Origin: Bacteroidia bacterium
Lineage (GTDB): Bacteria > Bacteroidota > Bacteroidia > SpSt-205
Direction of reading: 5' to 3'
DNA: 64,000 nucleotides
Assembly (NCBI GenBank): GCA_026414975.1
Contig: JAOAHZ010000008.1
Coordinates: 1-64,000 of the forward strand
Shown piece after piece: positions 36,142-44,845 of this stretch. The notes under the pieces are model-generated. The model was not told the DNA's origin, did not search any database, and saw only the letters and a list, made by a program, of their open reading frames with translations. Position 1 is the stretch's first letter. The number at the start of each line of letters is the position of its first letter. The translations under genes and the position numbers were made by a program.

Positions 36142-37305
36142 TTATTTAGTTACCGCTTCAATCTCTCCCTGAATAATCAAGTTGGTGGTAGGCTGCCGAG
36201 GGTCATTGGTAATGACTGTGACGCTTTTAGAGTCACGGCCCGAGCGCCCCGTAGAGTCAAAAGTAACTTTGATGGTGGTACTCTCGCCAGGTTTGAGCTC
36301 TGTTTTGTCTGGATTAGCGGCTGTGCAGCCGCAGCTCGCCTTTACCTTGCGGATAATGAGAGGCTTGCGTCCTGCATTCGTGAGACGAAACTCATGGACT
36401 ACTTTTTCTCCTGCTTTGATTTTACCGTAGTTGTATTCTGTAGAGCTAAACTCGGCCCGAGGCGCTTCTCTAAGCTGCTCATCCGTAAGCTCCCCAAAGT
36501 ATTCCTCTATGTTTGCCGTTACATAGAAGGGCTTGTCTGGCTCAGTTGCATCGTTCGTTGGCAGCTTGAGCATGTGATATACAAAGCCATAGTCTCCCGC
36601 GGAGCCGGCATCATACTCTACGACGACTTGGGCTGTGTCTTTCGGAGGAAGTACATAAGCGGAGACGGTTCCTTTAGGGGTAAGGTAGCTTACTTTGATA
36701 TGCGAGGGGACATCTTTGAAGTTTCGAAGTTCCATCGGTTTATCGGAGTCGTTGTAAAGGGTAACGCTTAGGGTTCGCCGCTCGTTAGTCTTGATAGTGC
36801 CGAACGAAACATGATTGGCTGGGCCAAAGCGGAGGTTGCCTAATTTGGTAGGATAAAAGTCTTCTGGCCCCTTAGGACGGGGGAGAACTTCACCTTTGAT
36901 AGTGAGAATGTAAGATTCTTCTTTTGTGGTATCTTTTTCAGACCGAACCCGCACGGTTAGGGTTTTAGAGAAAGGGCCGGGACGACCCCATGCATTATAC
37001 AGAGCCTCTACGAAGCCTTCCTTACCAGGGGCAACAGGCTCTTTACTCCAACTGGGGGCCGTGCACCCGCAAGAGGCTTTCACATCTAAAATCCGAACGG
37101 GCTCTTTGCTTACATTTTTGAAGGTAAAGCGTGTAGTGGCCGTTCGATCTTCTTCCTTTATCTTACCGAAGTCGTGCTCTATTTTAGGGAATTCGATCAG
37201 CTTCGTAGAAGACGGTTCAACGGTAGCGGTAGGTGCAGAGACTTTCTTTGTCCGCTGAGCCCACACGAGCGCTGCAACTATTAAGCCGAGTGCAAGGGCA
37301 CGCAT
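36142..37305 (-). CDS. Secreted protein with two DUF1573 domains
   Basis: 387 residues with a signal peptide (about 1-16). Two DUF1573 (Ig-like, MSP/ASPM-type) domains are evident: about 38-135 and 280-385, each with the family pattern FPKIEHDFGKIKE or TEYNYGKIKAGE followed by VKASCGCTA. A middle region (about 150-260) is a further beta domain. The paired CGC motifs may bind a metal or form a disulphide. The DUF1573 function is not established. TATTTTTG (37314-37321) lies 8 bases before the ATG. Confidence 0.85.
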   Translation of the reverse strand: MRALALGLIVAALVWAQRTKKVSAPTATVEPSSTKLIEFPKIEHDFGKIKEEDRTATTRFTFKNVSKEPVRILDVKASCGCTAPSWSKEPVAPGKEGFVEALYNAWGRPGPFSKTLTVRVRSEKDTTKEESYILTIKGEVLPRPKGPEDFYPTKLGNLRFGPANHVSFGTIKTNERRTLSVTLYNDSDKPMELRNFKDVPSHIKVSYLTPKGTVSAYVLPPKDTAQVVVEYDAGSAGDYGFVYHMLKLPTNDATEPDKPFYVTANIEEYFGELTDEQLREAPRAEFSSTEYNYGKIKAGEKVVHEFRLTNAGRKPLIIRKVKASCGCTAANPDKTELKPGESTTIKVTFDSTGRSGRDSKSVTVITNDPRQPTTNLIIQGEIEAVTK

Positions 37306-37313
37306 ATCCAGGG

Positions 37314-37321
37314 CAAAAATA
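37314..37321 (-). promoter_or_regulatory. -7 box TATTTTTG for the DUF1573 gene
   Basis: Exact TAnnTTTG, 8 bases before the ATG. It sits only 12 bases past the stop of the upstream gene. Confidence 0.5.
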
Positions 37322-37332
37322 CGATATTCCTT

Positions 37333-39957
37333 TCAGCGGAAGTGATTCCGATTCTGCGCAAAGAACGAAGCATAATCATGCATCCGACGCTGGGTGAAGG
37401 CTATGCGGAAATTCGCCTGTGAGATGGGGAAAAAGTCCTGAGGAGACTGAATCCCCAACTCTTGAAACCAGCCTTCCTTTTCCACGGTTTGGATGTAAGC
37501 GAGGGCGCTGCGATAATCCGAAAACTGAGCCACATAGGCCAGATGATGAGAGTTATTGTAGAGGAAGACCGTGAGGGTCAGACGCTGCTCTCCGAAATAG
37601 TGCTCATGCGTACGAGCTAAATGCTGTTTCAAGACATCGCTGGAGGTCTTATCCTTAGGCACGAGAAGAATAACGAGGATAGCTTCACCCGCCCGAGACT
37701 GAAGAGTGAAACCGCTGGTGTTTTCGGATCGGGTATTTTCAGAGGTTGATTGAGGGGAGGATGAGGTCCCGGGTTGAGCTTCGGCTACAAGTTGGGTTTG
37801 TCCTTTCTCTAACCGCTGAAGTAACTTCTGGGCCAGCGGAGTGCAAGCAGCTTGGGGGTAAGATTGAATCAAGGTGCGCAATAAGGGCATGGCTTTTTCA
37901 GGCTGACTAAGGTGAGTGTAAGCCGCCGCTATGAGATACAAGATAGGGGGCTCCGAAGAGGTGCCTTTCCAGCGATCCTGTGTAGCTTCTCCGAAACCTA
38001 TCACCGTCCAATAATCGCCTTGTTCGTAGTTCTCTAAGAGAGCTTGATGAATATCCAAGTTAGTGGCAGTAATCTCATTGAGCCGCCCACCCGAACGAAG
38101 CAGTTTAGCGTACTCCGAATCAGGATACTTCTCCAGCAGCTCTTTTTTATACGGGTCGGCAGCGGGCGTGCCTGTATGCAAGGCATAAAGACCATAAAGA
38201 GCGGGTATTTGGGCTTCGCTACGGTGAGGTAAGCGCTGCCTAAGCCAGTGGTATAGTTTCTCCGCAGAATCTTTCCGGGCGAAGGCTTCTACATACACCT
38301 GGGCTAATACAAGCGTAGCCCCAATTAGTGTATCTTCAGTGGCGCGCTTCTGAGCAGGCGTGCGCGGTATCGTTGCTAAGAGGCGTTTTTTGAGGACCTC
38401 TACGCGCTGGGGGGTAAGCTGAGCTATATCGTCAGGCCACTCAACGGCGGTAGAGTCGGCTGCATCCTTTTTGCCTTTCTGCTCCTCTTTGCGATCGGCG
38501 AAGCTGACCGTTTTATTGCGGCGACGCCAGTGATCCTCGTCAGGACGCTCCCCCCACAGCCGTACAAACTCCTGCTTACCATTAGAGACTTGAATAGGAT
38601 TGTCAAAATAAAATCCTCCTGCGCGAGCTCCGGAGGTAGAAACCGATTGCAAGAAGGGATTGGAGGATGCACTCGCTGGCGAAGCTTCACGCTGCGACTG
38701 GGCTTTTTCTGTAGCTCTGCGCATCACCTCCGCTTGAATGTAAGCTTCTATAGCTCGCTCCTGGGCTTCTGGGCTCATTTCAGATAGCGCCAAAAGGCTG
38801 TCAGCAACACGAAGTTTAGCCTTGAGGTTTGCATATTCTTTGAAGCGGGCTTGAAGGGCTTTGATTTCTAAGGTCTTGGGATGCTTCTCAGGAATCAAGG
38901 TGGCGGCTGAGTCAAAGTGCTTTTGCGCCGATACAAGATCATTCAACTGCTCAAAGTATATTGTACCTGCCTCATAATGAGCCAAAGCCCGAGCTGGTGA
39001 CTGACCCACACTACCTGCCTTCTTATACGCTGTAAGAGCCGCTTCGTATTGTCCCTTTTCCCTATACATCTGCCCGATACGATAGTAAATCTGGTCCCGA
39101 TAATCTTCGTACCGAGCATTCTGAGCCATCTTTTCCAGGTGTCGTATGAGGCGTGGGTCCTTGCTTCCTCTCAAAAGGCTAAGCTGAAACTGGGCTTGAA
39201 AAGTGAGACCGTTGGTAGCGTTGAGACGATAGACTTTCCGAAAGGCTTCTTCGGCTAAATCGTATTTCTTCTCGTGAAGGTAAAGTTGTCCCAAGAGAAA
39301 ATAGCCCCGAGCCCGCCGTAAACGCGTATCTAAGTGCCTGACACTGCGCTGTAAAAATGGACGAGCCAACTCTGGCTGGCCTTTGGCTATCAGCGTCTGG
39401 GCCAAAAGCGCATCTATATGAACTTTGTAAGATTTGACTTGCTTCTCGGGTAGGTTCAGTGCCTCGGTAAGGCGTGTCTCTGCTCTATAGGGGTTATCGT
39501 CATGCAAAGCGGCATAAGCTTGCCACCAGTAAATCTTTGCCCGTAAAGGGGTATGAGGAAAGGCGTTCAGGACATAGTTGAAGTTTAGCTCGGCATTCGG
39601 AAGGTTATTGCGGAGAACCCATGACTGTCCTATAAGGGTGCGGCTATCGTCTATATAACGACCATTTTTATGACGGAAAATGATCACCTCGCATTTCTTG
39701 GTAGCCTCTTCCAAGCGGGCGTATTGAGAGCGGGCAACGGCTGCATCTACGATGGGATAGACCCGAATAAACCCCTCAGCGGGTTCAGGGGTTTGCTGTT
39801 CTATCTCCCGCTGGGCAAGGCGAAAACGCTGTTCTGCATGGTAGTAGCCATTGAAATAAGATACAAATGTGTGCCAGCTCCGGGCTATAACATTATTGCG
39901 CTCAGCGCTACAACCAAACAGTCCCAAGAGAAGTGCCGGTGCCCATCTCCGCTGCAT
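37333..39957 (-). CDS. TPR lipoprotein, SprE/PorW-like
   Basis: 874 residues. A lipoprotein signal ends in LLLGLFGC (Cys16). Tandem TPR helices fill about 80-380 (RGYFLLGQLYLHEKKYDLAEEAF and similar), followed by a charged low-complexity stretch (about 400-520), more TPRs (about 530-690) and a C-terminal alpha/beta repeat domain where LTLTVFLYNN and FPISQANFRIAF resemble the end of PorW. Length, lipidation and order fit SprE/PorW, a gliding and T9SS accessory lipoprotein that links to PorN-side machinery. The upstream neighbour is another T9SS-related protein. TATCTTTG lies 22 bases before the ATG. Confidence 0.72.
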   Translation of the reverse strand: MQRRWAPALLLGLFGCSAERNNVIARSWHTFVSYFNGYYHAEQRFRLAQREIEQQTPEPAEGFIRVYPIVDAAVARSQYARLEEATKKCEVIIFRHKNGRYIDDSRTLIGQSWVLRNNLPNAELNFNYVLNAFPHTPLRAKIYWWQAYAALHDDNPYRAETRLTEALNLPEKQVKSYKVHIDALLAQTLIAKGQPELARPFLQRSVRHLDTRLRRARGYFLLGQLYLHEKKYDLAEEAFRKVYRLNATNGLTFQAQFQLSLLRGSKDPRLIRHLEKMAQNARYEDYRDQIYYRIGQMYREKGQYEAALTAYKKAGSVGQSPARALAHYEAGTIYFEQLNDLVSAQKHFDSAATLIPEKHPKTLEIKALQARFKEYANLKAKLRVADSLLALSEMSPEAQERAIEAYIQAEVMRRATEKAQSQREASPASASSNPFLQSVSTSGARAGGFYFDNPIQVSNGKQEFVRLWGERPDEDHWRRRNKTVSFADRKEEQKGKKDAADSTAVEWPDDIAQLTPQRVEVLKKRLLATIPRTPAQKRATEDTLIGATLVLAQVYVEAFARKDSAEKLYHWLRQRLPHRSEAQIPALYGLYALHTGTPAADPYKKELLEKYPDSEYAKLLRSGGRLNEITATNLDIHQALLENYEQGDYWTVIGFGEATQDRWKGTSSEPPILYLIAAAYTHLSQPEKAMPLLRTLIQSYPQAACTPLAQKLLQRLEKGQTQLVAEAQPGTSSSPQSTSENTRSENTSGFTLQSRAGEAILVILLVPKDKTSSDVLKQHLARTHEHYFGEQRLTLTVFLYNNSHHLAYVAQFSDYRSALAYIQTVEKEGWFQELGIQSPQDFFPISQANFRIAFTQRRMHDYASFFAQNRNHFR

Positions 39958-39979
39958 GAATCAAAAGCCCCAGTGCTGT

Positions 39980-39987
39980 CAAAGATA
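39980..39987 (-). promoter_or_regulatory. -7 box TATCTTTG for the SprE/PorW-like gene
   Basis: Exact TAnnTTTG, 22 bases before the ATG at 39957. Confidence 0.5.
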
Positions 39988-40070
39988 AGAGATTTAGCGC
40001 ATATGAGAGAGCAACCCGACCCAAACTTTTTGCTTGAGCCGATGTTCAATACGTACGCCCCAACCCAGCT

Positions 40071-41333
40071 TTAGTTTAGCCAGCGGTGGCCCACTACGCG
40101 GTCTTCCCTATCAGTGAAGCCCCGATACAGCACGAGGATGGCGTATGTATTCTCAGCCTCAAAGAAACTGCCCTCTATGGGTTCTGCTTCAAAAGCCTTT
40201 TTTTCTGCATCCCAAAGCGCATACAAGTAGTCGTACACGCCCTGCTTAAGGAGAATGCGTCGGCGATATTCAGCTGATGATGCATCATACATAAGCTCAT
40301 AGCGACGATCGGGGCACCACCCCATGAAGCCTCCTATGACGTAAAGCGGCTTAGGATAAGGCGTGGCTGCGCCTAAGCGGAATTCCACCCAGAAATAATC
40401 TCCTTGCGTAGCTGCTGCAGCGTCTCGCCCCATCCACTGACGTGCCGTGTCTAAAAGAGCGTCCTGAAGCTGGATGATGAATCGTCCATTCAAATCTATC
40501 TGGCGTGTGTAGGCTAAACCTGCCCTTGGCCGCTCCGAAGTCAAGAGTACGACAATCCCGCTATCTGTCCATATTGTTCGTTCTATCTGAAAGCTTCGGC
40601 GCCGAAGCACCGAGCGCAGGTCCAACATCCGAAATTCTACCCCAGCTGGGATATCCAAAGCCGGCTGAAACCGATACTCCATGTAGTCGGGATGCATAAA
40701 AGTCGGCTTGATACCCACACGAGCATTATCCCAACGCCCATTCTGGAGGAGCATACAAGAGAATTCCTGGTACATCTGAGTACTGCGAAGTTGAGCAGGG
40801 TATACCTTGAACGCTATAGTTTGCAGGCCTTGCCTTGCACCTGTAACGACTTGACTCGCCTGGAGATCAGGGACGATGCGAACGAGATTTTCCACTACAT
40901 AGAAGCGTCGCCGCAAGGCCAGCCGTTTTGAATCTCTATCTCTAAAGACCTCAATGACATACAAACCGCTGCGTAAGAAGCGATTCTCTAACCTGTACAA
41001 GTAGTGGATATAGGGCACTCGCGTGTTATAGGCGGGAGCAAACTCGGTAATGCGGTCGGTGGGGTACCCCCCCCAGTATTCGGCCATAGGCATAGAGGAG
41101 GGCTTCCACTCCCGGGTGCACAACTTTACTTCCACCCAGAAGTCAGACGGAGTATCCACCCCTACTTCATCAAACTCAAGAGTGAGGTGCTGAGCCTCTC
41201 CTTGTCCAAGGAAAGGAAAACTGAGGGTATTATTGCCCCTGTAAAACTGCACAGAGTAGATTTGGGGCTCACAGACCTCCTCTGCGAGCTGAGCCACACC
41301 TACTCCAAGGAAAAGGATACCTAATAGGCGCAT
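40071..41333 (-). CDS. DUF5103 protein, T9SS plug-like
   Basis: 420 residues with a signal peptide (about 1-17). The N-terminal region has the DUF5103 pattern: YSVQFYRGNNTLSFPFL, LEFDEVG, FWVEVKLCTREWKPSS, then TDRITEFAPAYNTRVPYIHY. DUF5103 proteins are annotated as the T9SS plug, which closes the periplasmic side of the SprA translocon; that role is known from Flavobacterium and is inferred here. The second half is a beta domain with repeated aromatic strands. TAACTTTA (41338-41345), one base off consensus, lies 4 bases before the ATG. Confidence 0.78.
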   Translation of the reverse strand: MRLLGILFLGVGVAQLAEEVCEPQIYSVQFYRGNNTLSFPFLGQGEAQHLTLEFDEVGVDTPSDFWVEVKLCTREWKPSSMPMAEYWGGYPTDRITEFAPAYNTRVPYIHYLYRLENRFLRSGLYVIEVFRDRDSKRLALRRRFYVVENLVRIVPDLQASQVVTGARQGLQTIAFKVYPAQLRSTQMYQEFSCMLLQNGRWDNARVGIKPTFMHPDYMEYRFQPALDIPAGVEFRMLDLRSVLRRRSFQIERTIWTDSGIVVLLTSERPRAGLAYTRQIDLNGRFIIQLQDALLDTARQWMGRDAAAATQGDYFWVEFRLGAATPYPKPLYVIGGFMGWCPDRRYELMYDASSAEYRRRILLKQGVYDYLYALWDAEKKAFEAEPIEGSFFEAENTYAILVLYRGFTDREDRVVGHRWLN

Positions 41334-41337
41334 GAGG

Positions 41338-41345
41338 TAAAGTTA
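41338..41345 (-). promoter_or_regulatory. Near-consensus -7 box TAACTTTA for the DUF5103 gene
   Basis: One mismatch to TAnnTTTG (last base), 4 bases before the ATG. Confidence 0.4.
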
Positions 41346-41425
41346 GGCCATCTGGTGGAGGACTTAGGGGGACCTATGCCTGTACTTCAGGACAGCCTTT
41401 CCCTCAAGGGTAGTACTTCCCACCC

Positions 41426-41806
41426 TCAAGCTATCAATAGCTGATATGCCTCAGCCCGCAGCAAATCACTTAGCTCCGCCGGCTTCTCTACCCGAACTCT
41501 CACCATCCATCCCTCTCCGTAGGGGTCTTGATTCACCTTCTCCGGGTGGGCATCCAGTATCGCATTCTTCTCTAAGATGGTCGCCGATACCGGGAGATAT
41601 AAGTCTGAGACAGTCTTGACCGCTTCAACGCTCCCAAATACCGCTCCAGCCTCCAAAGTTTGTCCCACGGTAGGAATATCAACATACACAATATCGCCGA
41701 GCTGGGACTGAGCATAATCGGTGATGCCAATGAGCGCTTCCCGCTCGCCCGTCATGCGAAGCCATTCGTGCTCACGGGTGTAGTAGAGGTCTTGCGGACA
41801 ATTCAT
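41426..41806 (-). CDS. gcvH: Glycine cleavage system H protein
   Basis: 126 residues from ATG 41806. The lipoyl domain carries the modified Lys64 in VEAVKTVSD; other family segments are YYTREHEWLR, GITDYAQSQLGDIVYVD and NQDPYGEGWMVRV. It shuttles the aminomethyl group between the P, T and L proteins; gcvP and gcvT are elsewhere. The GTG at 41815 falls within the -7 box TATATTTG (41815-41822) and so is rejected as start; the ATG leaves 8 bases after the box. Confidence 0.96.
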   Translation of the reverse strand: MNCPQDLYYTREHEWLRMTGEREALIGITDYAQSQLGDIVYVDIPTVGQTLEAGAVFGSVEAVKTVSDLYLPVSATILEKNAILDAHPEKVNQDPYGEGWMVRVRVEKPAELSDLLRAEAYQLLIA

Positions 41807-41814
41807 ACCTGCCA

Positions 41815-41822
41815 CAAATATA
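41815..41822 (-). promoter_or_regulatory. -7 box TATATTTG for gcvH
   Basis: Exact TAnnTTTG, placed between the end of the FAH-family gene and gcvH, 8 bases before the ATG. Confidence 0.55.
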
Positions 41823-41824
41823 CC

Positions 41825-42817
41825 CTAAGCCGCATGAATCACATTTCGTAGATGTCCCAACTCAGTCCCCGTAAGAACCACCTCATCGCCTATGCGAAGC
41901 CAAACTTCAGCAGCGGTAGGGTCTGCTCGTCTGCGCGTTCCATTTATCTCCAAAAAGCAGCCAGTGCCCACCGTACCTGAGCCGATGACCTCTCCCGGAT
42001 AGATTTCCACACCGTAGCTCACTCGCTCCAAAATCTCTGCAAAAGTCCAACTCATATCGGAAAGGTATCCATAGCTGACAGGCTGACCGTTCACTTCGGC
42101 TTGGAGAGCCAGTCTGTAGGTCCTCCCTACATGACCTGAGGGGGGGGCTGTCTGATACGGAACTAAATCCTCTGGGGTAACTACCCACGGCCCTAAGCTG
42201 GTAGCAAAATCCTTGCCCTTGGCTGGACCCAAATTGAGTTTCATTTCTTCCATTTGGAGAGAGCGGGCACTCCAATCATTCATGAGCATGTAGCCGAAAA
42301 TGTACTCGTCGGCTTTATGGGCCGGTACATTTCGTCCAGACTTTCCCAAAATCACTGCTACCTCCAACTCAAAGTCTAACTTTTCCGTGTGACGCGACTC
42401 TACATAAATAGGTCCAGGCCCAGTGATAGCCAAGGCGTTAGAGAAGTAAAACACAGGAAACTGATCAAACTCAGGGATCATTTCTAATCCGCGGTTACGG
42501 CGAGCTGCTTCTACATGCTGACGAAAGGCATACCCATCGCGCAAGCTAAGGGGTCGCCTAACGGGGGAAAGAAGATGAACGGCTGCATAAGGCACCTGTA
42601 GCTCTCCAAAATCTCCTCTCTCATGATAGCGCCTGTGAACCCATTCTACCCAGCTCTCCCATTCCAACCGATGTCCAATATAGCTCTCTACATCCCTACA
42701 ATCAAACCGTCGTCCCAAAGCTCGTCCCACACGATTTAGGGACAGCACGAAAGCGCCTGATGAGTCCAAGATACCAAGCGACTCCTCCCCTTGCCAGATG
42801 AAACGAATAAGCTTCAT
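41825..42817 (-). CDS. Fumarylacetoacetate hydrolase-family protein
   Basis: 330 residues. The C-terminal FAH fold has the metal-binding ELEVAVILGKSGRNV (Glu of the ExE motif) and GYMLMNDWSAR (Asp), then LGPAKGKDFATSLGPWVV and GSGTVGTGC. This 330-residue form is common in Bacteroidota and probably cleaves fumarylacetoacetate to fumarate and acetoacetate, the last step of tyrosine breakdown; hmgA and hppD lie at 55849-58161. Two ATGs are near (42823 and 42817); the first leaves only 2 bases after the -7 box TACTTTTG, so the second is preferred. Confidence 0.85.
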   Translation of the reverse strand: MKLIRFIWQGEESLGILDSSGAFVLSLNRVGRALGRRFDCRDVESYIGHRLEWESWVEWVHRRYHERGDFGELQVPYAAVHLLSPVRRPLSLRDGYAFRQHVEAARRNRGLEMIPEFDQFPVFYFSNALAITGPGPIYVESRHTEKLDFELEVAVILGKSGRNVPAHKADEYIFGYMLMNDWSARSLQMEEMKLNLGPAKGKDFATSLGPWVVTPEDLVPYQTAPPSGHVGRTYRLALQAEVNGQPVSYGYLSDMSWTFAEILERVSYGVEIYPGEVIGSGTVGTGCFLEINGTRRRADPTAAEVWLRIGDEVVLTGTELGHLRNVIHAA

Positions 42818-42825
42818 GTGCATAG

Positions 42826-42833
42826 CAAAAGTA
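42826..42833 (-). promoter_or_regulatory. -7 box TACTTTTG for the FAH-family gene
   Basis: Exact TAnnTTTG, 8 bases before the ATG at 42817. Confidence 0.5.
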
Positions 42834-42970
42834 CTACCCGAACTCTGACTTTATTTCCCCCTAGTCCGCTAAGGGCGAGCTTCAGTCTGGCCCAACAGAG
42901 AAGGAGCAAAACGCCAACAGGGACCGCATACCTCAAGGAGGGTTTGAAGAATAAACAGAGAGGGCCTCTC

Positions 42971-42978
42971 TATCTTTG
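42971..42978 (+). promoter_or_regulatory. -7 box TATCTTTG for the PurF-like gene and murQ
   Basis: Exact TAnnTTTG, 4 bases before the ATG at 42983. It shows that the open frame upstream to 42791 is not coding. Confidence 0.6.
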
Positions 42979-42982
42979 TTTC

Positions 42983-44845
42983 ATGTGTGGGATTGTCTGG
43001 CTGCGGCTTCTCCGTCCCTTAGAAGCCTATCCTTCCCCCGCTTGGGCTCTGAGAAAGGTTACGCTCCTACTTCAGAAACAACGGAACCGAGGCCAAGACG
43101 GAGCTGGTATTTTAACCTATAAAGCGCAATCGCCCGTAGGCAGGCCTTACTTTTATGTCAAAAAGCGCACTAAGCCTGCCCCGCCTTGGAGATTTCTCAT
43201 AGAGGATATCTGGAGTGAATGGGAAAACTGGCAAAAGGAAGGTCAGAGTCCCTACGAGTTCCCCTTTTTGGGGGAAGGGTATTTAGCCCACCTGCGGTAT
43301 GGCACCTTCAGTGGATATGGATTAGAGGATACCCATCCAGTTGTGCGGATAGGAAGCTGGCCTTCCCGTAGCCTCGCCATAGCAGGTAACTTCAACCTAA
43401 CGAATGCCGAGGAGCTCTTTCAGCGTCTCGTAGAACTCGGGCAGCATCCACTTCACCGAGGCGACACTTACACGATCGTAGAACGAATGGGGCACTTTTT
43501 AGACGAAGCGGTAGAAGAGCTCTATCAACAAGCTAAACAAGAGGGGCTTTCTAAGTTAGAGGCCAGCCAATACATTCAGCAGCGCTTCCCAGTAAGCACA
43601 TGGCTGGGTCGCAGCTCACGACGATGGGATGGGGGTTATGTGATTGCTGGGTGGATCGGGAATGGGTGGGGATTCGTCATGCGAGACCCTCTCGGGATTC
43701 GTCCAGCCTATTACTTAGCCACCCCTGACGTACTTGCTGTAGCATCTGAAGCCGCTGCCCTTCACAATGTCTTTGAAGTGCCTCCAGAAAAAGTTCAAGA
43801 ACTCCCTCCTGCTCATGCCCTTATCGTAGCACCCGATGGCACTTGGGCAATCAAGCCTTTTACCGATCCCGCTCCTAAGCCAGCTCGTTGTAGCTTTGAA
43901 CGCATATATTTCTCTCGGGGCAACTCCCCCCACATTTACACCGAGCGAAAAACTCTGGGCGCCCTCTTAGCTCATGAAATAGCTCGCGCCTTGGATTATC
44001 ACTTTGAGAACACCATTTTCACCTACATCCCTAATACCTCTCAAGCGGCCTTCTGGGGGCTGCTCAAAGAGTTAGAAAACATCCTTATCTTGCGTCAGTT
44101 CCGTCAAATCCAATCTCAGAAGCTCTCTGAAGAAGAGCTACGCACTCTGCTGCATCAGCGTATCCGAGCTGAATACTTAGTCTGGAAAGACACCCAAAGC
44201 CGAACTTTCATTTCCTCTCCTGCCCTACGGAGGGATATGTCCCGTCATGCTTACGATGTGATTTACAATATAGTACGACCTGGTAAAGATACCCTTGTCT
44301 GCTTGGATGATTCCATTGTGAGAGGGACGACGCTGCGAGAGACACTCCTCCAAACCTTGGGGCGATTGTCGCCGGCGCGACTTATTATCGCTTCTTCGGC
44401 CCCCCAGATCCGCTATCCAGACTTTTATGGAATTGATATGGCCTCTCTCCATGATCTCATTGCTTTCCAAGCTGCGATAGCCCTACTCAAAGAATACAAC
44501 TTGGGCGAAGTCCTAGACCACACCTACGCCCTCTGTCAACGCAGCTATGGGACCGACGAGTTCCTCCGGAATAACTACGTAAAAGCCATATACGCTCCTT
44601 TCACCGAAGCCCAAATAGCAGCGAAAATAGCTGAGCTGGTCCGACCACCTGATTTGTCTATTCCAGTTACCATCATCTATCAGCCCGTAGAAAATCTTCC
44701 GAAAGCGTTGCCTAATCACCGAGGCGACTGGTATTTCACAGGCAACTATCCCACTCCCGGCGGCTATAAACAGGTCAATCTGTCTTTCATGCAGTTTTAC
44801 GAGGGAAAGCTCCAAAGACGCGCTTACGAGACAGAGGTCCGATGA
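42983..44845 (+). CDS. Amidophosphoribosyltransferase-like protein
   Basis: 620 residues. The N-terminal class II glutamine amidotransferase domain begins MCGIVW, so Cys2 becomes the nucleophile after Met removal; RNRGQDGAG and the later GGYVIAGW follow as in PurF. The C-terminal phosphoribosyltransferase domain carries the PRPP loop CLDDSIVRGTT (about 435-445) after a helical insertion. It is longer than the usual 470-500-residue PurF and resembles a second, longer PurF-type protein seen in Bacteroidota; the first step of purine synthesis is likely but not proved. The start lies 4 bases after the -7 box. Its TGA overlaps the murQ ATG. Confidence 0.82.
   Translation: MCGIVWLRLLRPLEAYPSPAWALRKVTLLLQKQRNRGQDGAGILTYKAQSPVGRPYFYVKKRTKPAPPWRFLIEDIWSEWENWQKEGQSPYEFPFLGEGYLAHLRYGTFSGYGLEDTHPVVRIGSWPSRSLAIAGNFNLTNAEELFQRLVELGQHPLHRGDTYTIVERMGHFLDEAVEELYQQAKQEGLSKLEASQYIQQRFPVSTWLGRSSRRWDGGYVIAGWIGNGWGFVMRDPLGIRPAYYLATPDVLAVASEAAALHNVFEVPPEKVQELPPAHALIVAPDGTWAIKPFTDPAPKPARCSFERIYFSRGNSPHIYTERKTLGALLAHEIARALDYHFENTIFTYIPNTSQAAFWGLLKELENILILRQFRQIQSQKLSEEELRTLLHQRIRAEYLVWKDTQSRTFISSPALRRDMSRHAYDVIYNIVRPGKDTLVCLDDSIVRGTTLRETLLQTLGRLSPARLIIASSAPQIRYPDFYGIDMASLHDLIAFQAAIALLKEYNLGEVLDHTYALCQRSYGTDEFLRNNYVKAIYAPFTEAQIAAKIAELVRPPDLSIPVTIIYQPVENLPKALPNHRGDWYFTGNYPTPGGYKQVNLSFMQFYEGKLQRRAYETEVR

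Noticed and set aside
42791-42982. Frame extension of the PurF-like gene
   Set aside because: The enzyme must start MCGI to expose the catalytic Cys, and the -7 box sits just before that ATG.
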